DNA from: Desulfovibrio sp.
GTDB taxonomy: Bacteria > Desulfobacterota > Desulfovibrionia > Desulfovibrionales > Desulfovibrionaceae
Assembly (NCBI GenBank): GCA_022839785.1
Contig: JALHJW010000003.1
Span: 1 to 64,000 of the forward strand
Length of the DNA: 64,000 bases
Reading direction: 5' to 3'
This document shows, piece after piece, positions 26,936 through 35,629 of this stretch. The notes under the pieces are model-generated. The model was not told where the DNA came from and made no database searches. It saw nothing but the letters and a program-made list of their open reading frames with translations. A program made the position numbers and the translations under genes. Position 1 is the first letter of the stretch, and each line of letters begins with the position of its first letter.

Positions 26936-28783
26936 GTGAAATTACGCAGAGTCTTCATCGCCCTCTCAGCGGGCTTCTGCTTCCTGGCCATGGCCGCGCT
27001 CATCTTCGGCATCAACCGGATCATGGAGCGGGAGATCAGCGCACAGTACAGGGAGAAGGCCGACATGCTCCTGTTCAGCATGAAGGCCGTGCGCAGCCAC
27101 ATCGGCTCCGTGGTCCGGCCCAAGGCCACCAAGCTGCTGGCCCCGGACGACTTCGTGGTCGAGCTGCAGTCCACCTCGTACGCCGCGGGCAAGGTGTTCG
27201 AGACCATGCCGGCGGACCGGAAATACGGCATCTCCTTCCGCACGCCCTCCACCAAGCCGATGAACCCCGACAACAGGGCCACGCCGCTGGAGGCGGAACT
27301 TATCCAGATGCTGGACAGGATGCACCGCGCGGGGGAAAAGGAGCTGGCCTGGGAAGGGTTCCGGACGGTGGACGGCGTGGACTCCTACGTCATCGCCCAG
27401 GGCGCGGTGAACAAGTCCAGTTGCCTGCCCTGCCACTCCCGGCCCCAGGACGCGCCCCAGTCCATGCAGCAGCGCTACGCCTTCGACTCCCCTCCGCGTC
27501 TGGCGGACCGGGTGGAGACCGCCGAGATCGTCACCGTCCCCCTGTCGTCCATCCACGCCACCATCAGGAACGCCAACCAGTTCCTCATCCTCCTGGGCGG
27601 AGCCGGGCTCATGTCCATCGTCCTGGCCGTCTACCTGCTCTTCTCGCGCATGATCAGCGCCCCCCTGGGCAGGCTGCGCGCCTACACCCAGGCCGTGGAG
27701 CAGGGCAACCTCGACGAGCCCATCGACGGCGTGTTCAGGGGAGAGCTGGGCGCGCTGAAAACGGCTGTCCAGGGCATGGTCGGCAGGCTCAAGGAGAAGA
27801 TTCTTGAGGCCGGGGACAAGTCCCGGCAGGCGGAGACGGAGGCCGGACGGGCCATGGCGGCGGTGGAGGAGGCCGAGCAGGCCCGGCGCAACGCCGAGCG
27901 GGCCAGGCTGGAGGGCATGCGCCACGCCGCGGCGAGCGTGGACGCCATCGTGAAGAAGCTGACGGACTCCCTGCGCGCATTGTCCGCCCAGGTGGAGGAC
28001 TCCGCCGGGAGCGCCCAGGCGCAGAACGCCCGCGTGGCCGAAAGCTCCACCGCCATGGAGCAGATGAACGCCACGGTGCTCGACGTGTCGCGCAATGCGT
28101 CCAACGCGGCGGAACGCGCCGAGGAGTCGCGGCAAAAGGCCCTGCACGGCTCGGACATCGTGCAGCAGGCGATCCAGGCGATCTCCAGGGTCCAGCAGCA
28201 GTCGGACGGTTTGCGCGCCAACCTCGGCAGGCTCGGTTCGGAAGCCGCGGGGATCAGCAGGATCATGCGCGTCATCGACGACATCGCGGACCAGACCAAC
28301 CTGCTGGCGCTCAACGCGGCCATCGAGGCGGCCCGGGCCGGCGACGCGGGCCGGGGCTTCGCCGTGGTGGCGGACGAGGTTCGCAAGCTGGCCGAGAAGA
28401 CCATGCACGCGACCAAGGAGGTCAGCGAGGCCATCTCCCTGATCCAGGACGGCACGACCTCCAACATCGCCTCCATGGAGCAGGCCGCCCAGGTGGTGCA
28501 GGAGGCCACGGGCCTGGCCCGGAAATCCGGCCAGGCCCTGGAGGAGATCGTCACCCTGGTCAGCGCGGCGGCCGACGACGTCCGCTCCATCGCCACGGCC
28601 ACGGAGCAGCAGTCCGCCTCCAGCGACCAGATCACCGGAAGTCTTGAGGAGATCAGAAGGCTTTCCGCAGGCGCGGCGCGGGTCATGACCAGCTCGGAAC
28701 GGGCCATCGGCGACCTGCTGAACCTAGTGCAACTGCTGCAGGAACTGGTCGAGGACCTGCAGGCGGAACAGTCCGGGGCCTGA
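26936..28783 (+). CDS. Chemotaxis receptor with periplasmic c-type heme (Tll0287-like sensor)
   Basis: A 615-aa chemoreceptor. The first helix (about residues 6-27) leads to a periplasmic domain of the Tll0287/DUF3365 kind with a single CXXCH (Cys163, Cys166, His167). A second helix (about 218-240), HAMP and the signalling coiled coil with tip NLLALNAAIEAARAGDAGRG follow. A covalent heme suggests sensing of redox state, oxygen or NO, as known for Desulfovibrio DcrA. The GTG at 26936 follows GGGGAGAG, and a sigma-54 promoter lies just upstream. It diverges from a di-heme cytochrome gene. Confidence 0.88.
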   Translation: MKLRRVFIALSAGFCFLAMAALIFGINRIMEREISAQYREKADMLLFSMKAVRSHIGSVVRPKATKLLAPDDFVVELQSTSYAAGKVFETMPADRKYGISFRTPSTKPMNPDNRATPLEAELIQMLDRMHRAGEKELAWEGFRTVDGVDSYVIAQGAVNKSSCLPCHSRPQDAPQSMQQRYAFDSPPRLADRVETAEIVTVPLSSIHATIRNANQFLILLGGAGLMSIVLAVYLLFSRMISAPLGRLRAYTQAVEQGNLDEPIDGVFRGELGALKTAVQGMVGRLKEKILEAGDKSRQAETEAGRAMAAVEEAEQARRNAERARLEGMRHAAASVDAIVKKLTDSLRALSAQVEDSAGSAQAQNARVAESSTAMEQMNATVLDVSRNASNAAERAEESRQKALHGSDIVQQAIQAISRVQQQSDGLRANLGRLGSEAAGISRIMRVIDDIADQTNLLALNAAIEAARAGDAGRGFAVVADEVRKLAEKTMHATKEVSEAISLIQDGTTSNIASMEQAAQVVQEATGLARKSGQALEEIVTLVSAAADDVRSIATATEQQSASSDQITGSLEEIRRLSAGAARVMTSSERAIGDLLNLVQLLQELVEDLQAEQSGA

Positions 28784-29181
28784 CGCCGGAGGCGTCCCCG
28801 GAAGACCGGACAGGCAAGCGGCCGCGCCGTGGAGCGCGGCCGCCTGCCAGCACGGGCAGGAGCGGACGGGTGCACGCGGGAAGAGAATCCCACCCTCGCC
28901 ATCCCTGCCCAGCATCCGGGCGGGTTCCGGAATTGCCGCATTCACGCATGCACCGCACGGCGCACCCCTCTGCGGGCAGCGTCCGCAATCACTGGTCTAG
29001 CGTTTGAGTGTGCACTGAGTAGCATGTGAGTCTGCACTGAAGTGGGACGATCCGGGATGAGGCGGGATGAGTTGGGACGGGTGCCCTTAACTCACGCTCG
29101 GAAATGGGTGGCCCCGCCGAACCACGGAGCCACCCTGCCCATCCTGCTTCTCGGGAAGGAGGAGCCCGAGGTCAGGAAACT
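28784..29181. other. Intergenic region containing the left prophage end
   Basis: About 215 bases of host GC-rich sequence without features precede the left end sites of the Mu-like element. Inside the element, from 29041 to 29181, nothing but short G-rich near-repeats (GGGATGA, GGGACGG) is seen. Confidence 0.5.
29000..29040 (+). repeat. Left end transposase sites L1 and L2
   Basis: GCGTTTGAGTGTGCACTGA (29000-29018) and GCATGTGAGTCTGCACTGA (29022-29040) are spaced 22 bases apart. They match the inverted pair at the right end. They are the expected MuA-binding end sites. Confidence 0.75.
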
Positions 29182-29682
29182 TCACCCGCGTGCTGCCTGC
29201 TTGGCCAGGCGACCCTTGAGGCTCTTGTTCAAGGCCGCGATCACGCCCTTCAGGTGCTCCGGCTTCGCCCATTCCAGCCGCTCTATTCCGTACTGGCGCT
29301 TGAGGATGGCGAGGGCGTAGCTCCACGGCATGTAGCGGCCTTCCAGGCGCGCCAGCTCGGCCAACAGGTACTCGATCTTGCGGAGCATCTGTCCGGTGCT
29401 TTCCTGCCGCATGTCGCGCGGCTGGCCCCGGTGCGGCTTCCCTCGTTTCGAGACGAAGCCCTTTTCCTTCAAAAACAGGATCAGCCGCTGCCGTCCCTTT
29501 GCGTCCAGGTCGCCAGCAGACTCCACCCCGGATATCTGCATCAGGATGGCCCGGTACGTCGCTTCATCCAATCCGAGCTGCTTCTTGGCCAGATGAATCA
29601 TGGCCAGCTCGCGTCGCCTTGCCTCTTGCTGCACGTCCATGCCGTCGCCCTCGCCTTTTGCAATCCTAGCCCGGCTGCTCAT
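29182..29682 (-). CDS. gemA: Mu-like GemA regulatory protein (DUF1018)
   Basis: A 166-aa phage protein of the Mu GemA/gp16 family, recognised from IHLAKKQLGLDEATYRAIL in the first half and the later LRKIEYLLAEL segment. GemA of Mu modulates host gene expression and DNA topology. The start at 29682 lacks a strong ribosome site; the ATG at 29640 is a good alternative and would shorten it by 14 residues. It is the last gene of the element's leftward operon, whereas in Mu gemA lies early, just past B. Confidence 0.82.
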   Translation of the reverse strand: MSSRARIAKGEGDGMDVQQEARRRELAMIHLAKKQLGLDEATYRAILMQISGVESAGDLDAKGRQRLILFLKEKGFVSKRGKPHRGQPRDMRQESTGQMLRKIEYLLAELARLEGRYMPWSYALAILKRQYGIERLEWAKPEHLKGVIAALNKSLKGRLAKQAARG

Positions 29683-29750
29683 CAGTCCGGAGCCGCCACG
29701 CTCTGGAGACCGTCTCCGCCAAGACGGTTTCGCTTGCTCGCCCGTAATCC

Positions 29751-30065
29751 TCAGTTGGTGGGAGCCTTGATGATTTTGTAGATGGTGTGGACGGACAAGT
29801 CATATTTCGCAGCTAAATCCGAGACGTTATCCCCGGTGAACTCCTTGCGAATAGCGGCATTGCGCTCTTCTCTTCTGGCGATCTTCCCTTCCGACATTGG
29901 GACGTAAATCATCTGTCCGCCCCAATCCTTGGACAGCATGAGCCTCATCCGATTGCCCAGCTCCTTGGCCTTTTCGCCGGTGATACCCAATTCCTTCGCG
30001 AGCTGGACGGCTTTGTCTTCAAAATCGCGCAGAAGCTCACTTCCGAGATGCTTATTGTTCGTCAT
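29751..30065 (-). CDS. mor: Mor/C-family middle transcription activator
   Basis: A 104-aa DNA-binding protein. The beta segment GGQMIYVPM and C-terminal HTH (LAAKYDLSVHTIYKIIK) are typical of the Mor/C family that activates Mu middle and late promoters. ATG 30065 follows AAGGAGG with 9-base spacing. Its place after the tape measure gene is unusual, since Mor normally precedes lysis and head genes. Retention suggests the element still controls a late promoter, or could act on a helper phage. Confidence 0.85.
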   Translation of the reverse strand: MTNNKHLGSELLRDFEDKAVQLAKELGITGEKAKELGNRMRLMLSKDWGGQMIYVPMSEGKIARREERNAAIRKEFTGDNVSDLAAKYDLSVHTIYKIIKAPTN

Positions 30066-30079
30066 CGTCACAAGCCTCC

Positions 30080-31972
30080 TTAGTAGCCCATGTTCAGCCC
30101 AACATCCGTTTCCACGCTCAGGCCGCGCTGCTGGACGGACGTGACGCTCGCCCCGCCCTTGACCTCCAGAAGGATGCGCGCCTCCTTCTCTTCAGACATG
30201 GCCCGGATCAGGGCCTGCATGTCGTCACGCAAGCCATCGTCCGGCGCGACCATCTTACCGATGGTCTCTCCGCCGAACTTCCCGGCGAAGTATCCGCCAA
30301 TGGAGCCTCCCAGCGCTCCGATGGCGGTGCCAATCCCCGGCATAAATACCGTGCCCAAGGCCGCTCCCGCCTTCATCCCCGCGAGGCTTCCGGCCAATCC
30401 CCCGACAGCTCCGCCGGTTTCCTTGATCTTGCTGCTTCTGCTTCCGTCGCCCATCCAAATGCTGCCGAGTTCCGCAGCCGCGAGCCCAGCCGTGAGCAGG
30501 CCTGAGCCGCCCCGGCCAAAAAGTTTGCTCCAGCGGCTGCCCGACTTGGCCAGCGCCCCGCCCACACCGGCTGCGCCGCCCATGCGGCCGCCGCCGTACT
30601 CACCGGGCATCAGGGACATGCGGCTATTCACTATGTAGACCGGCAATGGCACGGGCAGCCCGAGGCCGCCCATGGCCGCACCGGCGGCCCCGGCCTTCCC
30701 GCCGAACATGCCCGCGATGCCGCGTATTCCAGTGTATGCCTTGCGGGCCAGAACCAAGCCCCCCAAGGCCAGTCCAGCAGTCCCGATCCCCTTGATGATC
30801 TTGCCACTCGCCTCCGGGCCAATGGCGTTCATGGCGTCGGCGATGGCCCGGATCGGACCGGCCAACTCCTCGTCCGCCACTCGCTTGATGGAGGTGTAGA
30901 GGCTCGTCATGGCCGCGCTGAAACCCTCGGCCGCACGCGCGGCGTCCCGCATGTTCGCGCTGCCGTCGCCCTGAATGGACATGAACTTCTCCATGGACTG
31001 AATGCCGCCATCGCGTTGGAACTCGCCCACGAGTTGGTTGAATGCGCGGATGGCTTCCCTGTCGAATATCTGTCCTATCTTGACCTTGTCGCCATTTGCC
31101 TTGGTGACGATCTCGGTCATCAGCTCGTTGATGGGCCGGAGCACACGGCGTCCCTGCTTGAGCTGCTCGGGGTCGAAGAGCTTGATGCCCGCCTTGGACA
31201 GCAGCTTTATCTTGGCCGGGTCCATGAGCGTGCTGAGCACGGCTTCGAACGCGGTGGCGGCCATCGACGAATCTTCCGTGCCCATACGGATGACCTGGAG
31301 CGCCGCGCCCATCTCGCGCATGGCCTCCGCTCCGCTTCGGCCTGTGGCCGCGTAGGCGGTCATGACACGCGGGCCCAGGGCGGCCAAGTTCTTGACCGTG
31401 AACGCCCCCTCCTTGCCCTGAAGAGTGAGGGTATCAAGCACCTCCATGACCGTTTTGGGGTCTTTGATCCCCATCTTCTGCAACTCGGCTGCGATCTCGC
31501 CGATGGCCCCGCCCTCAGCGCCGGTCGCGCGGATGGCCACGGCCAGGTTCTGTAGGTTGTTGGTGGCGAAATCCAGGTCGCCTGTCTTCTCCACGATGGC
31601 TTCAACAGCGGCCGTAAGCTGTCCCGGATCGATCCTGGTGTTGGCCGCTTGCGACGCCTGGAAGATGCGCTCCTTGAGCTTGGTGATCTCTTCACCGCTG
31701 GTGTTGGCCTGAATGCCCAGATACGTGAAACGATCCTCCAGATCGGAGACGTACTTGAGAGTGGCTCCCGCACCTGCGCCGGTGAGCAGCCCGGTGTAGC
31801 GGTTCCCCAGTGCGTCCAGGCCACGCCCCGCCGCCGAAGCGGCGGAAGAGAGCATGGAGAGCGAGCGCTGTCCGGACCTGGCCATGCCGGACAGCGCCCC
31901 TTCGTACTGCCTGGCCCTGGTCTGGAGATTGCCCGCAAGGTCCAGAACGATCGAAGCTCTCATCTCACTCAT
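30080..31972 (-). CDS. Phage tail tape measure protein
   Basis: A 630-aa protein with helical N-terminal half, Ala/Gly-rich hydrophobic segments around residues 400-580 and polar C-terminus, as in Mu gp42-type tape measure proteins. It should set tail length and help DNA injection, but no tail tube or sheath gene is present in the element. It follows the tail assembly chaperone pair, the normal order. Its length would fit a short contractile tail. Confidence 0.85.
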   Translation of the reverse strand: MSEMRASIVLDLAGNLQTRARQYEGALSGMARSGQRSLSMLSSAASAAGRGLDALGNRYTGLLTGAGAGATLKYVSDLEDRFTYLGIQANTSGEEITKLKERIFQASQAANTRIDPGQLTAAVEAIVEKTGDLDFATNNLQNLAVAIRATGAEGGAIGEIAAELQKMGIKDPKTVMEVLDTLTLQGKEGAFTVKNLAALGPRVMTAYAATGRSGAEAMREMGAALQVIRMGTEDSSMAATAFEAVLSTLMDPAKIKLLSKAGIKLFDPEQLKQGRRVLRPINELMTEIVTKANGDKVKIGQIFDREAIRAFNQLVGEFQRDGGIQSMEKFMSIQGDGSANMRDAARAAEGFSAAMTSLYTSIKRVADEELAGPIRAIADAMNAIGPEASGKIIKGIGTAGLALGGLVLARKAYTGIRGIAGMFGGKAGAAGAAMGGLGLPVPLPVYIVNSRMSLMPGEYGGGRMGGAAGVGGALAKSGSRWSKLFGRGGSGLLTAGLAAAELGSIWMGDGSRSSKIKETGGAVGGLAGSLAGMKAGAALGTVFMPGIGTAIGALGGSIGGYFAGKFGGETIGKMVAPDDGLRDDMQALIRAMSEEKEARILLEVKGGASVTSVQQRGLSVETDVGLNMGY

Positions 31973-31973
31973 G

Positions 31974-32117
31974 CTATTCTTCCCTCTTCCCTTCCTGGAG
32001 CTGATTGAGGCCTCTGGCCAGCCGCCTCAGGTTCATTCCCAGGATCGCCTTTTCATCCCATCCGGTCATTCGCGTGATCAGCAGAGCCAGCCGCTCGACT
32101 TGAGCGGCCAACTCCAT
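31974..32117 (-). CDS. Downstream part of tail assembly chaperone, made by frameshift
   Basis: A 47-aa frame starting at ATG 32117 and ending 31974, rich in Leu/Arg with RMTGWDEKAILGMNLRRL. It lies between the gp41-type gene and tape measure and is reached by a -2 shift at GGGGGGCGA just before the upstream stop. The fused product would read through GGDKMELAAQ. In dsDNA tailed phages the shifted chaperone is needed for tail assembly. Independent translation from the ATG is possible but lacks a strong ribosome site. Confidence 0.65.
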   Translation of the reverse strand: MELAAQVERLALLITRMTGWDEKAILGMNLRRLARGLNQLQEGKREE

Positions 32118-32118
32118 C

Positions 32119-32475
32119 TTATCGCCCCCCGGCGTCGCTCCTCAGCGCCTCGGCCGCGTTCAGAAAGGCGGCGTCGAGTTCGTCCGCCTTCCTCTGGAGC
32201 AGGACGAAATCCTGCGTGTGCAGCCTGCGCAGGTCATGCAGGGACAGGGGGCCTTGCATGTCGCCGATGCGAACGATCTGACGGCGCAGCACGTTCGCCC
32301 CCATGAGTGTGGGGCTGGTGACAAACACCGGACCCTCGACCGTGTGGCACAGCTTTTCGGATTCCTCCTTGGCGCCCAGCACGTCGCCCGCGGTGAGTTC
32401 CCGCATGACCACGTCCGTCAGGGTGTCTTCGCCGACCTTGAGCCCGTGCTTCAGCACGAAGGTGATCTCAGCCAT
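32119..32475 (-). CDS. Phage tail assembly chaperone, Mu gp41-like
   Basis: A 118-aa protein with MREL and GDVLGAKE segments of the Mu-like gp41/TAC_7 family. It ends ...SDAGGR at a GGGGGGCGATAA context that allows a -2 frameshift into the next frame. It overlaps the protease gene by 8 bases. The role is to chaperone the tape measure during tail growth. Confidence 0.82.
   Translation of the reverse strand: MAEITFVLKHGLKVGEDTLTDVVMRELTAGDVLGAKEESEKLCHTVEGPVFVTSPTLMGANVLRRQIVRIGDMQGPLSLHDLRRLHTQDFVLLQRKADELDAAFLNAAEALRSDAGGR
32122..32130 (-). promoter_or_regulatory. Programmed -2 frameshift site
   Basis: On minus, GGGGGGCGA stands directly before the TAA (32121-32119) of the gp41-like gene. 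As I recall, this is the same nonamer used by phage Mu for its -2 frameshift. Slipping back two bases opens the 47-aa downstream frame exactly. Confidence 0.65.
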
Positions 32476-33148
32476 GATTCATCTCCTTGATTTTCAGGTA
32501 TTCACCGGGATCGGTCCCGAACGCTCGACAGACGGCCAGTTCCATTTCCGTGAGCTGCGCCACGGCCATCTCGTGCTCGCGCTCCTTCTCCTCCATCTTG
32601 CGCACGTCCTCGGGATCGGTCCCGAGCGCGCGGCAGACGGCCAGCTCCACTTCCGTGAACTGCGGCGCGACCGGAGCGCCGAAGCCGCCGGGCATGGCGT
32701 GATTCAGGGCGGCGAGGTAGAGGTTCGGATTGTTCGTGAGGGCCACGGAGCTGAGCTTGATGATGCTTCCGGTGTTCTTGTTGAACAGGAAGACCGGCGA
32801 AAGGAACCGGTATTCGCGGCGGCTGATCTGCTCGGCCGCGCGCGGGGTCCACTCGACACGGCCCCACAAGGCCCCGTTCCTCAACTCCAGCGCCGTGATC
32901 CATCCGGCGGCCGGAGCCTCCTCGCCCCTGGGAGCGCGATGCTCCGAAGCGTGCTCCCAATCCACGGGAAGCGGACCGCCGTTGCCCGAGAAGGCCGTGA
33001 TCACGGCCTGCCCCTCGGCCAGGCCGAACACCCATGATCTGCCGTCCCGTCCAGTCACGCGCGGCCCGGCCGGGATGATCTCCACCCATTCGGGCGGCGG
33101 TCCGGCGGAAAGCTCGACCGTGCACAGTGCTGCTTGCTGAATGTTCAT
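32468..33148 (-). CDS. Mu-like phage protease/scaffold, gpI family
   Basis: A 226-aa protein with the Mu-like protease pattern WITALELRNGALWGRVEW, EYRFLSPVF and LTNNPNL. In Mu, gpI is both maturation protease and scaffold source. Near the C-terminus a segment is tandemly duplicated (TEVELAVCRALGTDP and TEMELAVCRAFGTDP). ATG 33148 has a GAGGAG site. In Mu, I precedes the head gene T; here it follows T, so the order is inverted. Confidence 0.85.
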   Translation of the reverse strand: MNIQQAALCTVELSAGPPPEWVEIIPAGPRVTGRDGRSWVFGLAEGQAVITAFSGNGGPLPVDWEHASEHRAPRGEEAPAAGWITALELRNGALWGRVEWTPRAAEQISRREYRFLSPVFLFNKNTGSIIKLSSVALTNNPNLYLAALNHAMPGGFGAPVAPQFTEVELAVCRALGTDPEDVRKMEEKEREHEMAVAQLTEMELAVCRAFGTDPGEYLKIKEMNHG

Positions 33149-33167
33149 GGTACTCCTCATGTTTGCG

Positions 33168-33749
33168 CTACTCCCAGCCCTCGGCCAGCTCTTCGGTTGC
33201 GAGCATGGCGGGCGGGAGAAGCCGTTCCAGGTGGCTGCTGTCGGGAACCAGATCGTAGAGGCCGGATTCGGCAAGCACCTTCCGCGTCGCACCGGTCCAA
33301 GCGGCGTTGAGCATGGAAAGCTTCTTGATCACGGCCCTGCTGTCCAGAAAGAAGGGGGCGCGTGCCTCGGCCAAGGCCCTATGGATCGCGAGCCGGATGT
33401 GGGCGTTGGTCGTCTCAAGGTTCTTTCTGGCCGCCGGAAGCGTCTTGCCGTCGATCTCCTTTAGGGCCGCCTCAAGCTCCTTGAGGTCGCTGGCGGCCTC
33501 GCTGATCTCCTGGCGCAGCTCGAAGACGCTCTCTCCGCTTGAGGAGACTTCGGGAAGCTCCCTGCGAAGGCTTTCCAGGCGCGCCTTGGCCTCTCTGGCC
33601 AGACGCGTGTACTCCCTGCGTTTCCCTTCCAGGTGAACCAGGAGGCCTTCCTGATCTCCCTTCTCGGCCATGAGCGGGTTCACGTACTGCTCCAACTTTT
33701 CACGGAGCTGCCCGAGCATGTTTTGATTCGCGTCCATGGCGGCCGTCAT
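33168..33749 (-). CDS. Coiled-coil phage protein, paralog of 34681-35253
   Basis: A 193-aa, strongly helical, Glu/Arg/Leu-rich protein (coiled coil about residues 10-120). No family is recognised. It aligns along its length with the 190-aa product at 34681-35253: shared NPLM/MPLV start, EY spacer, R-x-x-LE-x-EL block and LP-A-K block. The two genes flank the capsid gene. The start at 33749 has AGGAGGAGAG. A scaffolding, decoration or head-completion role is possible but unproven. Confidence 0.7.
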   Translation of the reverse strand: MTAAMDANQNMLGQLREKLEQYVNPLMAEKGDQEGLLVHLEGKRREYTRLAREAKARLESLRRELPEVSSSGESVFELRQEISEAASDLKELEAALKEIDGKTLPAARKNLETTNAHIRLAIHRALAEARAPFFLDSRAVIKKLSMLNAAWTGATRKVLAESGLYDLVPDSSHLERLLPPAMLATEELAEGWE

Positions 33750-33777
33750 CTCTCTCCTCCTGCTGAAGATTCCCTGA

Positions 33778-34668
33778 TCAGAGCCAGCACGTGACCAGCA
33801 GTTCAGCCGTCCCCTGGTAGACGTTGCTCGCTCCCGCAGCGTTCCGCTCGGCCTTGATGATCTCCAGAGCCTGGCGTTCCAATTCCACGGGAACGACCAG
33901 AAGCGACGGCTGGACGTTCAGAGGCCTGCCGTTGTCGGCCCGGAAGCTGCGCATGGCGGCGCGGGCGGCGGCGTAGTTTTCGATGGTCAGGGGCTTCTTG
34001 GAGGCGTAGGCCAGCTGCCACAGGGCGAACCCGACATTCACGCGGCAGTCCACGCCGTAGTAGTATTCGGCCCGCATGAAGACGTTTTCGGTGTTTCCTT
34101 TGTCCATCCGTTCCAGGGTGTATTCCCTGCGCTTCTGGAATATCAGCGGCTTCACGGCCTTCGTCGTGTCGAGCAGAAACCACGGCGTGTCGGTCCCCTC
34201 CTGCATGTTGGACACGGGCAGCGCGCTGCCATCGTCCAGACCCACGGGATGGGAGGTGTCAAAGAAGGGCCGACCATCGTAGCAGGCAGCCTCGAAGCCC
34301 TTTCCCAAGAGGTCGAACACCAGTTCATCCGGATGCGCCTTGGCGTCCTGGCCGAGCTGCGCGAACAGCGGGCCAAAGACGCCGATGTTGTCATCTTCGA
34401 TGTCGTTGCGACGTATCATGATGGTGCTCTCGAAATCCTCATTCTGGATCGAGTAGCTGTGCGCCTTCAGGTTCCTGATGACACGGCCCCCGAGCCACTT
34501 GCCCATGCGGGTGGATTGCCCGAGCCAGGCGTAGGTTTCCGTCTTCGTGGTGGAGGGCACGATCATGGCCACCCGCTCGAAGTCGCTGAGCGTGGTGATA
34601 AAGGCTTTGTTGAAGATAGTTTTGACACCCGTGTAGATGGAATCGAGCGTCCTGGCGTTGATGAGCAT
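33778..34668 (-). CDS. Mu-like major head subunit T
   Basis: A 296-aa HK97-fold capsid protein of the Mu gpT family. The N-terminus has FNKAF and TYAWLGQ segments, the middle FESTIMIRRNDIEDDN and PFFDTSHP, and the C-terminus VQPSLLVVPVELE. In Mu, T needs no large prosegment and relies on gpI/Z scaffold. It lies between the two coiled-coil paralogs with gaps of 28 and 12 bases, so the three are probably made together. Confidence 0.9.
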   Translation of the reverse strand: MLINARTLDSIYTGVKTIFNKAFITTLSDFERVAMIVPSTTKTETYAWLGQSTRMGKWLGGRVIRNLKAHSYSIQNEDFESTIMIRRNDIEDDNIGVFGPLFAQLGQDAKAHPDELVFDLLGKGFEAACYDGRPFFDTSHPVGLDDGSALPVSNMQEGTDTPWFLLDTTKAVKPLIFQKRREYTLERMDKGNTENVFMRAEYYYGVDCRVNVGFALWQLAYASKKPLTIENYAAARAAMRSFRADNGRPLNVQPSLLVVPVELERQALEIIKAERNAAGASNVYQGTAELLVTCWL

Positions 34669-34680
34669 CCTTCCGCTCCT

Positions 34681-35253
34681 TTAAGTGTAGCTGTTGATCT
34701 TGGCTTCCAGTTCGTACGGACTGGGAATCAGGGAGGTGCCGCTCAGGAAACCAGAACGAGGCCCCGTGCGGTCGGCCGCAGTCTGCATGGCCATATTCCA
34801 GGCCTGGTTCAGCGCGAAGATCTCCTTGAACGCTTCCTTGATCTTGGACACGTAGGTGGCCCTGACGTGCTCGGCTTCCATATTGAGGGCGGCCGGAACC
34901 TTGTCCGTGGCCTCCTGCAACTGGCGCTTGGCCTGGGGCAGGGCCTGCTTGGTGAGGGAGTCCAGCAGGCTTTCCAGCTCACCGATCTCGGCTCCGATCT
35001 CCCGCAGCTGACGGCGCACGGCCGCGTCATCACCGCCCGAGGCGACGATCTTGCCCAGCTCGACCTCAAGGCTGCGACGCCTGAAGGGAAGGGCTTTCTC
35101 GATCTCCTCGCGGTACTCCGCGATCCGCCGTTCCAGATTGGCCAGCTGATCGCGGCATTCCTCGCGCCACTGCACAAGCGGCATGACCTTCTCCTCAATC
35201 CTGTTGAGAAGCTCCTCACACATGGCCTGGGCGAAATCCTGATCCAGTTTCAT
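34681..35253 (-). CDS. Coiled-coil phage protein, paralog of 33168-33749
   Basis: A 190-aa helical protein (coiled coil about residues 15-115) with a Gly/Pro-containing tail. ATG 35253 has CAGGAGGAAGAG. It lies 12 bases before the head gene. The pairing with the 193-aa paralog on the other side of the capsid gene suggests an old duplication that separated by insertion of, or around, gene T. No named family is recognised. Confidence 0.7.
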   Translation of the reverse strand: MKLDQDFAQAMCEELLNRIEEKVMPLVQWREECRDQLANLERRIAEYREEIEKALPFRRRSLEVELGKIVASGGDDAAVRRQLREIGAEIGELESLLDSLTKQALPQAKRQLQEATDKVPAALNMEAEHVRATYVSKIKEAFKEIFALNQAWNMAMQTAADRTGPRSGFLSGTSLIPSPYELEAKINSYT

Positions 35254-35448
35254 CTCTTCCTCCTGGGGTTCATTCGAGCCCGACCGGTTTGACGACCGGC
35301 GCGGACATGTGTTCGCGAACGTTCGCGAACACCCTTCCTTGCGTCGAAGGGACGTTGCGTGGCAGTTGAGCCGCCCTGGAGGCCAGGACGCGAGCACGGG
35401 GCACTTGCGGCTGAAATCCGATCCTGGCATGTTGGATCACGGCGCGCG

Positions 35449-35502
35449 CGACACGGTGAATCTCCCGGCCGTAGCCCGGCATCCGCCGGAGCGCTTGCGA
35501 GG
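35449..35502. repeat. Structured repeat copy 1
   Basis: The copy shares CGACACGGTG, CGGCCGTAGC and CGCCGGAGCGC with copy 2. It differs by a shortened loop between CGGC and GCCGG, so the GC stem is kept while the loop varies. The pattern points to a folded RNA or a protein-binding DNA element, not to coding sequence. Confidence 0.55.
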
Positions 35503-35629
35503 GGTGTGGGAGTCCTCGCCGCGCGCCGTTCTTGCCTGCCTCCTGGCCAGTGGGACACATGCAGGGCCGGACGCGCGTCCAACTTGACTTGCTCCTCAGA
35601 CCTCCGGTAACGGCGGTCATGGGCGGACG

